NCBI GenBank assembly: GCA_025354065.1 | Contig: JANXNM010000555.1 | Coordinates: 1 to 15,206 of the forward strand | Direction of reading: 5' to 3' | DNA length: 15,206 nucleotides | DNA from: Synechococcales cyanobacterium 340R_concoct_173_sub | GTDB taxonomy: Bacteria; Cyanobacteriota; Cyanobacteriia; Leptolyngbyales; Leptolyngbyaceae | Part shown: one piece after another, positions 6,389 to 13,899 of the stretch | How the letters are laid out: each line of letters begins with the position of its first letter | Position numbering within the stretch: the first letter of the stretch is position 1 | Made by a program: the position numbers and the translations under genes | The notes under the pieces: generated by a model | Seen by the model: only the letters and a program-made list of their open reading frames with translations | Told to the model about the DNA's origin: nothing | The model's database searches: none

Positions 6389-9235
6389 CTAGTTCCGATC
6401 GACTGCATCTACTCGGAAACGCTCCACAGAAGTCAACAAGTCACGCGCAACTCCCACCAGATTTTGGAGGGATGCAGACACGCGCTGAGCTTCTTGAGAG
6501 GTCTCTTGGGCCGTCAACTCAACGGACTGCATGACCTGGGCCACTGCACGCGAAGTTTCGGTTTGCTCAACCGTATCCGACGTGATGGATTGCACCAGGG
6601 TATTAATCCGATTGGACACCTGAATAATGTCATCAAGACTTCGTTTAGCTTGTTCGGCCAACCGAGTTCCCTCAATCACCTGCTGCGTCCCTTCTTCCAT
6701 AGCAACCATCACAGATCCAGTTTCGCTTTGAATCTGCAAGACAATCTGTTCGATTTCTTTGGATGCTTTGGCGGCCCGATCGGCCAACTGTCGGACTTCA
6801 TCTGCCACAATAGCAAACCCACGTCCGGCTTCACCTGCACGGGCAGCTTCGATACTGGCGTTCAAGGCCAGCAAGTTGGTCCGAGAGGCAATCTGAGAAA
6901 TCAAGGCCACAATCTTGGAAATCTCTTGAGAAGACTCAGCCAATCGCTTCACCTTACGGGTAGTTTCTGCAACGGTTTCACGAATTTCAAGAATCCCTGC
7001 TACCGTGCGTTCAACCGCTTCTCCGCCCTTCTGAGCTGTCGCCGTCGCCTGTTTAGCCACGTCCTCCGCCTCACGAGCACTGTTGGCCACCCGATTAATG
7101 GATTCGGTCATCATTTGAACCGAATTTAACGTCACGGCCAATTCTTCCGCTTGACGCAACGCATCAGACGAAAGACCGCGAGCAAACATTTCGTTCTCGG
7201 TGGATCCTTTACTCACTTGACGAGTAGCCAGCTTCACCTGTTGGACAATTTCACGGAGGTTTTGAATGGTTAAGTTGAAGGAATCTGCAACGGCACCCAA
7301 TACATCGGCTGTCACCTCGGCCTGCACCGTCAAATCTCCTCGGGCTGCACCTTCTACATCATCCAATAACCGAATTACTTGGCGCTGCAAGTCTTCTTTG
7401 GCTTGCTCTTGCTCTTCAGCTTTGCGTTGAGCCTCACTAGTGGTCGCTAGAATGACTCGGGCCATTTGGTTAAAGCCCGCTGATAGTTCACCGAGTTCGT
7501 CTTCAGCATGGACCGTCGATCGTACACTCAAGTTACCGCCACACACCGCATCAAATTGTTTTTTCAGGTCAGTGGTCGATCGCTTCATATGACGAGTCGT
7601 AAGCTGGCCAATCCCGTAAGCCGCCCCGCCTGCGCCCACCATGCCAGCCAAAGCCATCCAAAGACTGTTGGCACGTAAGCGACCGACCACTTTTTCTTGG
7701 ACTTCTTTTTCTGCTGGAGACGCATTGGCGAGATTAACCGCATTAGCCGTCATAAAGCTAACTAAGGCCACCGCTAAGGCAGAAGCAACCCCAGCCGCAA
7801 CTGCAACCGCAAGCTGTTTTCCTGCAAACGACGCATTTTCTAAGGGTGCAAAGAATCCCTGCTCAATGGTTGGAGTGCTATCGACTCGCTGATTGTCCAT
7901 TTGCGTAAACGTTGGCATGGACTCATTCGGACCACCTAAGAGACCAAAGTCATCCTCCTCAGGCATATAACTAGACGTAAAGCCTGAATCTTCCGATTGA
8001 TCTGTCGTGCTATTAAACCCTGACGGATCGATCGCATCTTGACCGATCGCATCTCGGCCATAGGCCACCGCTGATGCCCCCCCTGCCATCGCAAACGCGC
8101 CACCCACTGATGGACTGGTAAATCCAGCGGAATCCTCAGACATGTCAAAGTCAGCAAGATTGCCCAGATCATCAAAATCATCAAAATCATCAATGAAGTC
8201 TATGGCATTACCCTGAGCGGGTGCGGTGGTGAATCTGCTATTCGCATTTTGCGAAAAACCCGACGAAGGGGGTGACATAAAATCAGGCATTCCCCCTTCT
8301 AAGCCAAACTCATTACCGGACATGAACATGGTTTCCTCCACAGGCTCCGCGTCAGATCCCCAACGATCGTCCGTCTCTTGGAAGGGTAAACTTGTAGTCG
8401 GAAATACGGGTGCAATAGGAGCACTTACCCTGGAATTTGGACCCTGCGACGACGTGTCTTCACCCCGATCGCTAACCTTCGTGACACTAGAACCCGTGAC
8501 ACCAGAATCTGGAACAAAAACATCATTAAAATCGCTAAAGACATCCCCAGCGTCGGAATCGTCCCAAGTCCGGTCCATGAACCCATCATCCACAGCAAAA
8601 GGACTTTCAGCCCCTCCAGAAGGAGTAGAGCCAGCGAAATTAGATGGCATCGCAAACGGATCATTTATGGGCGAAGGGGACGCACCCATGACTTCCGAGT
8701 CAACTTCAACTAAGTCATCCATAATATTAGTCATAGCGGCTTGAGTGGTGGCCGTTTTAGCTGTGGCATGGGTCGAGGAATCGAATAGGTTCGAGGTATC
8801 CATTGGAAACCCAATAGAATTGTCATCTTCAATATTCATATCGCCCAAAAGGAGCGCATCAGAGGCATTGTCAGCAGATTGCCAAGCCGTACCATAGTCC
8901 TCACCATTGAATGATCCCGCTTGTAGATCATGACTTAATCCGCCATGAGCCATATCTTCGGCAGATTGACGGGCATAGCTCAGTCCACTATTTGCATAGT
9001 CTACATATTCTGGATCTTGGGTTAACCCTAGGACTTCTTGATATTGCTCTTGGGCAACGTCGTAGCGCTGAAGCCCATAACAGTAAATGTGTCCCCGTAA
9101 TAACCGTGCATTGGGATCTTGAGGATGATCTACAACTAGACGATCGATAACCGCCGCCGCCTCATCGTAGCGTCCCTGCATGTAGGCTTTTTCTGCCTGT
9201 TGATATTCCTGTGCAAAATCAGTGGTGCGGGCCAT
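6389..9235 (-). CDS. hmpD: Methyl-accepting chemotaxis receptor with N-terminal TPR and acidic region (HmpD/PilJ-like), 948 aa
   Basis: Receptor of the taxis array that controls HmpE through HmpC. Order: TPR-like helices (about residues 5-100, including [17 protein letters not shown] and [12 protein letters not shown]); a long disordered acidic region (about 100-465) with an Ala/Gly island near 374-390; two membrane segments (about 474-500 and 524-545) separated by only about 25 residues; HAMP-like segments (about 546-600 and 620-655); and the signalling coiled coil (about 665-940). The conserved hairpin tip is clear at about 779-814 ([20 protein letters not shown] then [17 protein letters not shown]). 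There is no room for a periplasmic ligand domain, so sensing is probably cytoplasmic or through the membrane. The C-terminus ends VDAVDRN and lacks a CheR-binding pentapeptide such as NWETF. The start is supported by a strong AGGAGGAGG at 9239-9247. Confidence 0.92.
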   Translation of the reverse strand: MARTTDFAQEYQQAEKAYMQGRYDEAAAVIDRLVVDHPQDPNARLLRGHIYCYGLQRYDVAQEQYQEVLGLTQDPEYVDYANSGLSYARQSAEDMAHGGLSHDLQAGSFNGEDYGTAWQSADNASDALLLGDMNIEDDNSIGFPMDTSNLFDSSTHATAKTATTQAAMTNIMDDLVEVDSEVMGASPSPINDPFAMPSNFAGSTPSGGAESPFAVDDGFMDRTWDDSDAGDVFSDFNDVFVPDSGVTGSSVTKVSDRGEDTSSQGPNSRVSAPIAPVFPTTSLPFQETDDRWGSDAEPVEETMFMSGNEFGLEGGMPDFMSPPSSGFSQNANSRFTTAPAQGNAIDFIDDFDDFDDLGNLADFDMSEDSAGFTSPSVGGAFAMAGGASAVAYGRDAIGQDAIDPSGFNSTTDQSEDSGFTSSYMPEEDDFGLLGGPNESMPTFTQMDNQRVDSTPTIEQGFFAPLENASFAGKQLAVAVAAGVASALAVALVSFMTANAVNLANASPAEKEVQEKVVGRLRANSLWMALAGMVGAGGAAYGIGQLTTRHMKRSTTDLKKQFDAVCGGNLSVRSTVHAEDELGELSAGFNQMARVILATTSEAQRKAEEQEQAKEDLQRQVIRLLDDVEGAARGDLTVQAEVTADVLGAVADSFNLTIQNLREIVQQVKLATRQVSKGSTENEMFARGLSSDALRQAEELAVTLNSVQMMTESINRVANSAREAEDVAKQATATAQKGGEAVERTVAGILEIRETVAETTRKVKRLAESSQEISKIVALISQIASRTNLLALNASIEAARAGEAGRGFAIVADEVRQLADRAAKASKEIEQIVLQIQSETGSVMVAMEEGTQQVIEGTRLAEQAKRSLDDIIQVSNRINTLVQSITSDTVEQTETSRAVAQVMQSVELTAQETSQEAQRVSASLQNLVGVARDLLTSVERFRVDAVDRN
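8168..8194. repeat. Three 9-bp units inside hmpD (FDD triads)
   Basis: Three tandem copies of ATCATCAAA (the last ends in T) encode Phe-Asp-Asp triads in the acidic linker of HmpD. A simple in-frame repeat of the kind also found in the HmpE acidic segment. Confidence 0.75.
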
Positions 9236-9496
9236 GGTCCTCCTCCTGTCAATGTTGAATGCCGTTTGTGAAGCGTCAAGCTTCTAAGCGTGAATAGTTC
9301 GCTCTAACGTTTTTAAGGTATTTACATGAGCGTAATGTCGATCAGTGGACTGCCTAGGGATAGGGACGATCGGATACAAAATATAAAGAGTATTTATTTA
9401 TCTTATCGATGGACACGAGTACTTTAGGATACTGAATATTTCAAGAAGTGAACATTTATTCCCTTTATTCCTGAAATTGCATGTCCGTCACATCAC
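9236..9496. other. hmpC-hmpD spacer (261 bp)
   Basis: Non-coding spacer. Next to hmpD is the strong Shine-Dalgarno site at 9239-9247. At 9270-9284 a small hairpin can form (GAAGC, loop GTCAA, GCTTC), about 35-49 nt before the hmpD start, and AAGCGT is repeated at 9271 and 9286. An AT-rich stretch lies at 9378-9406. No promoter was convincing. It may carry a leader or an internal promoter for hmpD. Confidence 0.5.
9239..9247 (-). promoter_or_regulatory. Strong ribosome binding site of hmpD
   Basis: AGGAGGAGG lies three bases before the hmpD ATG at 9235. It is the best Shine-Dalgarno match in the cluster and fixes the start that gives the TPR-containing N-terminus. Confidence 0.8.
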
Positions 9497-10024
9497 CTAA
9501 GCGGCCCACCTGGCCGATCGAAGAATTGAAATCTGGTCCAAGAGGCGCAAAAAACGCTCCCCTTCTCCCATGACCCACTCCCCGCGTAAAAAAGGAGCCA
9601 CACCATCGGGAACAGCTGTTGGAGCTTGTATTTTTTCAATATCCAACCATTCCATTCCCACAATTCGATCGACGGCCAAGCCCAGTAAAATATCTTGATC
9701 TTCGACAGCAATTACGGAGATTTCTTGGCGATCGGTATTCAATGGTGTTGAGTCGCCGAGGAACTGGCCTAAGTCCGCCACCCAGACCACACGACCTCGG
9801 ACATTCAAGGTTCCAAGAAGTAGTGGAGAAACATTGGGCACAGGAGTAATGCGATCGGGAACCGGGGAGAGAACTTCCCGAATTCCGGTCGCAGGCAATG
9901 CAAACTCTTCTCCAGATGACACATAAAAGCGCAGATGTAACTCACCTTCCGGGCTTTCCAACTCCTGAAACTCAGGTGCCTGGTCTTGGCCACGCCCTGT
10001 CAAAAAATCAGGCATTCCTACCAT
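9497..10024 (-). CDS. hmpC: CheW-like coupling protein (HmpC/PilI-like), 175 aa
   Basis: Adaptor that should link the HmpD receptor tip to the HmpE kinase in the cytoplasm. A single CheW domain covers about residues 28-170: a beta strand with LHLRFYVSSGEEFALP, then IREVLSPV, the typical LLGTLNVRGRVVWVADLGQF turn, and a second half with LLGLAVDRIVGMEWLDIEKI. Length is normal for the family. The first 25 residues are a variable lead. The start at ATG 10024 lies 11 bp after the hmpB stop, so the two are almost surely translated from one message. A second ATG at residue 4 is also possible, with AGGA very close to it. The C-terminus RLLDQISIL is typical. Confidence 0.92.
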   Translation of the reverse strand: MVGMPDFLTGRGQDQAPEFQELESPEGELHLRFYVSSGEEFALPATGIREVLSPVPDRITPVPNVSPLLLGTLNVRGRVVWVADLGQFLGDSTPLNTDRQEISVIAVEDQDILLGLAVDRIVGMEWLDIEKIQAPTAVPDGVAPFLRGEWVMGEGERFLRLLDQISILRSARWAA

Positions 10025-10035
10025 AACTTCACTCT

Positions 10036-10401
10036 CTAACCTCGTAGTAGCTGCTTTACGGTTCCCACTAGCTCAGTCGGCTGGAATGGCTTAGCGATAT
10101 ACGCATCAGCCCCCTGCTTCATACCCCAATAGCGATCGAATTCTTCACCTTTTGAAGAACACATCACCACAGGAACATCTTGAGTTTTGGGATCCGCCTT
10201 AATTCGACGACAGACCTCATATCCATTCATCCGAGGCATCACAATATCCAGGACCACAAGATCGGGACGATGTCCTTCAATGTGCTCCAATGCCTCAACT
10301 CCATCGGTTGCGATGGACACGCTCAAGCCACTTCCCTTGAGCAAGTCTGTAATCATCTCCCGTTGACTCACACTGTCTTCGACCACCAGAACTGTACTCA
10401 T
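10036..10401 (-). CDS. hmpB: CheY-like single-domain response regulator (HmpB/PilH-like), 121 aa
   Basis: A stand-alone receiver with acidic pocket Glu8-Asp9, phospho-acceptor Asp52 in LVVLDIVMPRMNGYE, Ser82/Ser83 at the switch position and Lys104 in IAKPF. It should receive phosphate from HmpE and act on the pilus machinery or as a phosphate sink. The frame stays open upstream to 10509, but the family fold starts at MSTVLVVEDS. The upstream 36 codons have no domain sense and AGAGAG lies just before the ATG at 10401, so I take 10401 as the start, giving the standard length of about 120 aa. hmpC follows 11 bp downstream. Confidence 0.92.
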   Translation of the reverse strand: MSTVLVVEDSVSQREMITDLLKGSGLSVSIATDGVEALEHIEGHRPDLVVLDIVMPRMNGYEVCRRIKADPKTQDVPVVMCSSKGEEFDRYWGMKQGADAYIAKPFQPTELVGTVKQLLRG

Positions 10402-10641
10402 AACTCTCTGCCTAAATTTGGCGACCGCACTGCCAACCCATCGACCGATCGTAAAACCAGGGTGTAGTAATAAGGTACCCTCAATCGTCAAAATAAACAG
10501 ACTTCCCATCTATAAAAGTAGAGATTGCAGCTTTACACTGGATTGGCTATAGGATAAGCAGCCTTTGTATTATTGGTATTTGACAGCGAATTTGCTTTAA
10601 AGGCCAAATACCCAGGCCCAATATTAGGCCAAGTACACAGG
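10402..10641. other. hmpA-hmpB spacer (240 bp)
   Basis: Non-coding spacer. The part next to hmpA holds the 12-13-bp tandem repeat (10601-10641). A weak minus-strand promoter candidate is TGTAAA (10532-10537), a 17-bp gap and TATAGA (10509-10514), which would start hmpB about 100 nt upstream of its ATG. Its -35 match is poor, so it is recorded only as a candidate. No terminator with a U-run was recognised. Confidence 0.45.
10601..10641. repeat. 12-13-bp tandem repeat just after hmpA
   Basis: Units that begin AGGCCAAATAC, AGGCCCAATAT and AGGCCAAGTAC start at 10601, 10614 and 10626. A degraded fourth unit starts at 10639 and enters the hmpA stop codon. Preceding this is CTTTAA at 10595. Each unit carries the self-complementary GGCC, so on the transcript pairs of units can fold on each other. 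It could mark a processing site, a weak terminator or a protein-binding array; none of these is proven. Confidence 0.65.
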
Positions 10642-11856
10642 CTATATTTCGGGCCAAGGTTCTTCTTCTGGATCCGTTTCTACAGATTGGAACAAGTTGG
10701 AACTTTCGGGCCGTCCCAATCCGACATATTTCTCAACAATTGTCACGAGTTCTTCTTCGCCAAAAGGTTTAGCCAGATAGTCCGTCGCTCCAACCATCTG
10801 CGCCCGCACCCGATCGATAAAGCCATCTAGTCCTGTCAGCATGACAATAGGAGTCTGTCGAAAATAACTAGACTGACGCAACATGGCACAAACTTCATAT
10901 CCATCTAGCTCAGGCATCGTGATGTCACAAAGAATTAAATCCGGCTTGTGGGTAAAAAACTGACTCAAGGCCGTCACGGGGTCAGCTAACAACACCGATC
11001 GATAACCATGACGTTCCAAAATATTTTCCACACTGTGACGGACGGTCGCCGCATCATCAAGACAAGCCACACAGGGCATGGGTCGTGGGATGCTCACGGT
11101 CGAATAATTCCAGCGACTAGTTCGAGTCCGATCGTCCTCAACAAATTGGATCCAACCTCGTTGAATGCAGGGATATAAGGCACGAGTCACCGCCAACACA
11201 TCTCGATTTAGGCGGCGGGCAATTTGACGCAGAGATGCTTGACCATCCACGAAGCTGAGTAAGGTTTTAACCGTGACCGTTGGGAGCGCCCCTTGGAGTG
11301 CGTCAGCATTAATAATCAGAGGGATTTGCTCTGGCGAATGAACTTGGGGATACCATTGCTTCCACTCTTGAACCTGCTGAAGCGTGGTAGTCACGATCGG
11401 CATCACGGGCAAGGTCAAAAGTTGCGGCGTTAAAGGCGCACCCATCTCAAAAATAAAATATCCTTGCTGTAAACTCAGCAAGTCAAACAGGGTTTCTTGA
11501 ACCATCCCCTGAAGAATTTCTTTAGCCTGAGTGGTGGAGATGACACGATTTTCTAAAAGTTGCCACAGTGCACCGTATTCTGGCGCATTGGCAATAGAGT
11601 CCGGCGTGGTAGTAATGCGTTGAAAGTCTTTCTCTAAGCCATAGGATGCCATAAATCCTCGTAATCGAGACAGACCTGCCGCCGGATTACCTGCATACAC
11701 CACCTTACCATTTAGAAAAAACACATACCAAGTGCGATCGGCGGTACGATCAGTCGCACAGGCATAAGTCTCTACCAAAAGTTGTCCCGTCCGCTGCCCC
11801 AGTTCAACCAACTGGAGAATGCTGCGAATATCAATTTCACTCAGTTCTCCTTGCAT
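10642..11856 (-). CDS. hmpA: PatA-type response regulator: PATAN (DUF4388) plus receiver (HmpA/PilG-like), 404 aa
   Basis: The N-terminal part (about residues 1-250) has the PATAN-type start GELSEIDIRSILQLVELGQRTGQLLVE and the FFLNGKVVYAG strand, then helices including MVQETLFDLLSLQQGYFIF and a winged-helix-like tail. The receiver is at about 258-380, with the Asp pair in CLDDAATVR, phospho-acceptor Asp311 in LILCDITMPELDGYEVC, Thr in MLTGLDG and Lys in LAKPF. This is the architecture of cyanobacterial PatA, PixG and PilG-type regulators. PATAN regulators are known as protein-interaction outputs, including contact with pilus motors. It is the first gene of the taxis cluster, divergent from hmpF. 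The start ATG 11856 has GGGG-rich sequence just upstream. The acidic tail ends EEEPWPEI. Confidence 0.88.
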   Translation of the reverse strand: MQGELSEIDIRSILQLVELGQRTGQLLVETYACATDRTADRTWYVFFLNGKVVYAGNPAAGLSRLRGFMASYGLEKDFQRITTTPDSIANAPEYGALWQLLENRVISTTQAKEILQGMVQETLFDLLSLQQGYFIFEMGAPLTPQLLTLPVMPIVTTTLQQVQEWKQWYPQVHSPEQIPLIINADALQGALPTVTVKTLLSFVDGQASLRQIARRLNRDVLAVTRALYPCIQRGWIQFVEDDRTRTSRWNYSTVSIPRPMPCVACLDDAATVRHSVENILERHGYRSVLLADPVTALSQFFTHKPDLILCDITMPELDGYEVCAMLRQSSYFRQTPIVMLTGLDGFIDRVRAQMVGATDYLAKPFGEEELVTIVEKYVGLGRPESSNLFQSVETDPEEEPWPEI

Positions 11857-12148
11857 ACCACCCCGATCTCAATGAAGCCAGAGAATAAAGCCAAAAATCT
11901 CTTTAAAGGGATTTTACATTGGACTGATGAATGCAGGGAAGCTTGGGCATAATTAATTAAGAGATTGTGCCATCGGTCTTGGGCTGTCAGTATGACGAAA
12001 ATCCAAGGTACGAGTGGATACAAATTGAACAATATGGCAACTTTTTAATTCTAGTCGTCCAGTCTGAACGCCATTTCAGGCAGTGAAGTGCCATACTAGA
12101 ATTTAGCTTGCTAAGATTTGCGATCAGAAATGATAGAGGGCGAACCGC
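11857..12148. promoter_or_regulatory. Divergent hmpA/hmpF control region (292 bp)
   Basis: The only sequence between the divergent starts of hmpA (minus) and hmpF (plus), so it should hold both promoters. Towards hmpF a -10 candidate TAGAAT lies at 12097-12102 with a weak -35 (TTTCAG, 12074-12079), giving a leader of about 40 nt; AGAGGG at 12135-12140 is the hmpF ribosome binding site. Towards hmpA a near-perfect 22-bp palindrome lies at 11895-11916 and the 10-mer GCCAAAAATC at 11891-11900. No clear hmpA -35/-10 pair was found. Confidence 0.6.
11895..11916. promoter_or_regulatory. Near-perfect 22-bp palindrome upstream of hmpA
   Basis: The arms around the centre between 11905 and 11906 (core CTTTAAAG) match in ten of eleven pairs; only 11901/11910 differ (T against G). 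The centre lies about 50 bp upstream of the hmpA start. The symmetry fits a dimeric regulator site. A transcript hairpin is less likely because the centre is AT-rich with no loop. Confidence 0.5.
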
Positions 12149-13891
12149 GTGCAGTATTTGGCAGAAGTCATTCAAAAGAAAAGCGGTCTGATGGGGGGCG
12201 GTAAGACTGAGTTAAAACTCTTGGCTTTCCAGCGAACCGAGCAGAACTGGACTGCCGTTACGGGAGAGGAGATTGTCCCGGCGGACGAGGCGAGTCGCTA
12301 TGCATCAGGAACATTGTTGCTAGCCGACTTGACCAATAGCCGTCAGGTTCAGAGGATTCAGGAAGCCGGACGGCCCTTGGTGAGTATCCTGCAAAACTTC
12401 TCGCGGCTACAAGAGAAATTTAAGACTCAGGAAGAAGAAATTGAGCAGTGGAAACAGTCTCTGACCTACCAAAGTCAAGAGCTGAATCGTCGTGAGATGG
12501 AGATGGAGGCTCGGCGGGAGCAGCTTGAGCAAATGGAAAGCGATGCGGAACAGATGGAGGCTCAACGCGAGCAGTTTGAACAGGTTCGTATTGAAGTCGA
12601 GGGGCAAAAGAAAGAATTCGATCGTCAAAAGCAAGAACTTGAAGGGGCGTGGGATCATCTTAGGGGCGAGACGGATCGGCTGGAGGATCGTAAATCTGAG
12701 ATTCAACAGGGCGCAGTGCTGGATACGGAAAAGGCCCAGCATATTGGTGGACTGCTGCAACGGGTTGAAGAGGCAATAACATCCCTGGACACCGTGCAGG
12801 AACAGACGGGCTTTGCTCAAGAGGTGATTGGTCAACAACAGTCTCAGCTTCAAACCCATTGGGAACGCGTTGGCGAGTACCGATCGCAGCTTGAAGCCCA
12901 GCAAACTGAACTAGATGCAAGCACTCAAGCCCATCAAATTCAATGGCAACAGTGGCGTGATGCCTCAGATGGACTAGAAAAAGCAAAGGCTGAGCTACAG
13001 GTTCAGCAGTCTATGGTACAGGCCAAGCAGGACTATGCCCAAGCGCTAACATTGCAATTGCAACATCATGAAGAAATTCATCAGCAGATCTACCGGATGA
13101 CAGAAGGGCTTGAGGGTGTAAATATTGCGGAACAAGTCGATTTAGCGGCTCTAGAAGCTATGAACATCGATTTGTTTCAAAATCTGATTAGTGATATTTC
13201 CAGTGACTTTAAACGGTCTTCGGACTTTGTCTTAGGTCAAGAAGAAGAGCTGGAACTAAAGCAAAAAGAAATCGACGAACTCGAAAACCGAGTGTCTGAG
13301 GCCAATGATTTCGATCGGTTGAATTTAGAAAATGAACTTACCGATGAACGGGACGCATACCAATTTTTGAATCAAACCTTAGTCGGGCAGCGTCGCAGCG
13401 TACGAGAAAAAGAAAGCGTTCTACGTCAGCACCAGACCATTCTGGCTCGTCGTCAAGGTAAACCTGATCCCCACGCGTCTGAAAATGGAATCAACTTAGG
13501 TCCAGTCTTCGCTCAAATTGAGGGTTTCCGTCAGCAAAGATCGGAAGAGTTGGTCCAAGTTGAGACGGAGATTGCTCAAATTCGTAGTTCTATTGAGCAG
13601 ACTCAAGGCATGGTGACACAGCAGGAGAAAGACTTAATCCCCCATCATGAAACATTGCTAGCTCAAGACAAAACATTGCAAGACAAGCGGGTGTTGTTGG
13701 CAGACAGGCGGGCGAGACTTGCGCTGTACGACGAAATGCTTCAGCCATTCCAAGATAACCTGACGGATCTCAAGGGACGTATTGAGTTTATTACCAGTAG
13801 CTTGTCTGAATTTAATCAGTCCGGTCACGACCAGCGTCAAGCATTGGCTCAAGTGCAGGAATCGTTTGCTAGCTTGCTTGAAGATCCATAA
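12149..13891 (+). CDS. hmpF: Coiled-coil pilus motility/taxis protein HmpF, 580 aa
   Basis: The N-terminus (YLAEV, then KSGLMGGGKTELKLLAFQR, later DLTNSRQVQRIQEAGRPLVS) matches what I recall of the cyanobacterial HmpF family, needed for pilus-driven gliding and found at the ends of cells in motile filaments. After a small globular head (about residues 1-75) most of the protein is Glu/Gln/Arg-rich coiled coil (about 85-320 and 370-560), with a short non-coiled stretch around 325-365. No signal peptide or membrane segment is seen. The start is GTG at 12149: an in-frame TAG lies at 12134-12136, AGAGGG stands eight bases upstream, and the next ATG would delete the conserved head. It is divergent from hmpA, which supports shared control. 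The stop lies 8 bp from the tilS stop. Confidence 0.88.
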   Translation: MQYLAEVIQKKSGLMGGGKTELKLLAFQRTEQNWTAVTGEEIVPADEASRYASGTLLLADLTNSRQVQRIQEAGRPLVSILQNFSRLQEKFKTQEEEIEQWKQSLTYQSQELNRREMEMEARREQLEQMESDAEQMEAQREQFEQVRIEVEGQKKEFDRQKQELEGAWDHLRGETDRLEDRKSEIQQGAVLDTEKAQHIGGLLQRVEEAITSLDTVQEQTGFAQEVIGQQQSQLQTHWERVGEYRSQLEAQQTELDASTQAHQIQWQQWRDASDGLEKAKAELQVQQSMVQAKQDYAQALTLQLQHHEEIHQQIYRMTEGLEGVNIAEQVDLAALEAMNIDLFQNLISDISSDFKRSSDFVLGQEEELELKQKEIDELENRVSEANDFDRLNLENELTDERDAYQFLNQTLVGQRRSVREKESVLRQHQTILARRQGKPDPHASENGINLGPVFAQIEGFRQQRSEELVQVETEIAQIRSSIEQTQGMVTQQEKDLIPHHETLLAQDKTLQDKRVLLADRRARLALYDEMLQPFQDNLTDLKGRIEFITSSLSEFNQSGHDQRQALAQVQESFASLLEDP

Positions 13892-13899
13892 CTTGCGGT

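Noticed and set aside
6464..7129. Plus-strand open frame of 221 codons opposite hmpD
   Set aside because: It lies antisense to the conserved MCP signalling domain and has no recognisable features; a shadow of a strongly conserved coding region.
10402..10509. 36-codon N-terminal extension of hmpB
   Set aside because: Open but without family similarity; the receiver fold begins at the ATG at 10401, which gives the standard CheY length and has a purine-rich site before it.
10580..10585. Perfect TTGACA box on the plus strand
   Set aside because: No -10 element follows at 16-18 bp and no plus-strand gene starts downstream; it lies in a spacer of minus-strand genes.
11841..12032. 63-codon minus-strand frame between hmpA and hmpF
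   Set aside because: Overlaps the hmpA start and fills a promoter region; no ribosome binding site and no recognisable protein pattern.
12407..12904. Minus-strand open frame of 165 codons opposite hmpF
   Set aside because: Leu-rich antisense of Glu/Gln codons of the coiled coil; no start signal or domain.
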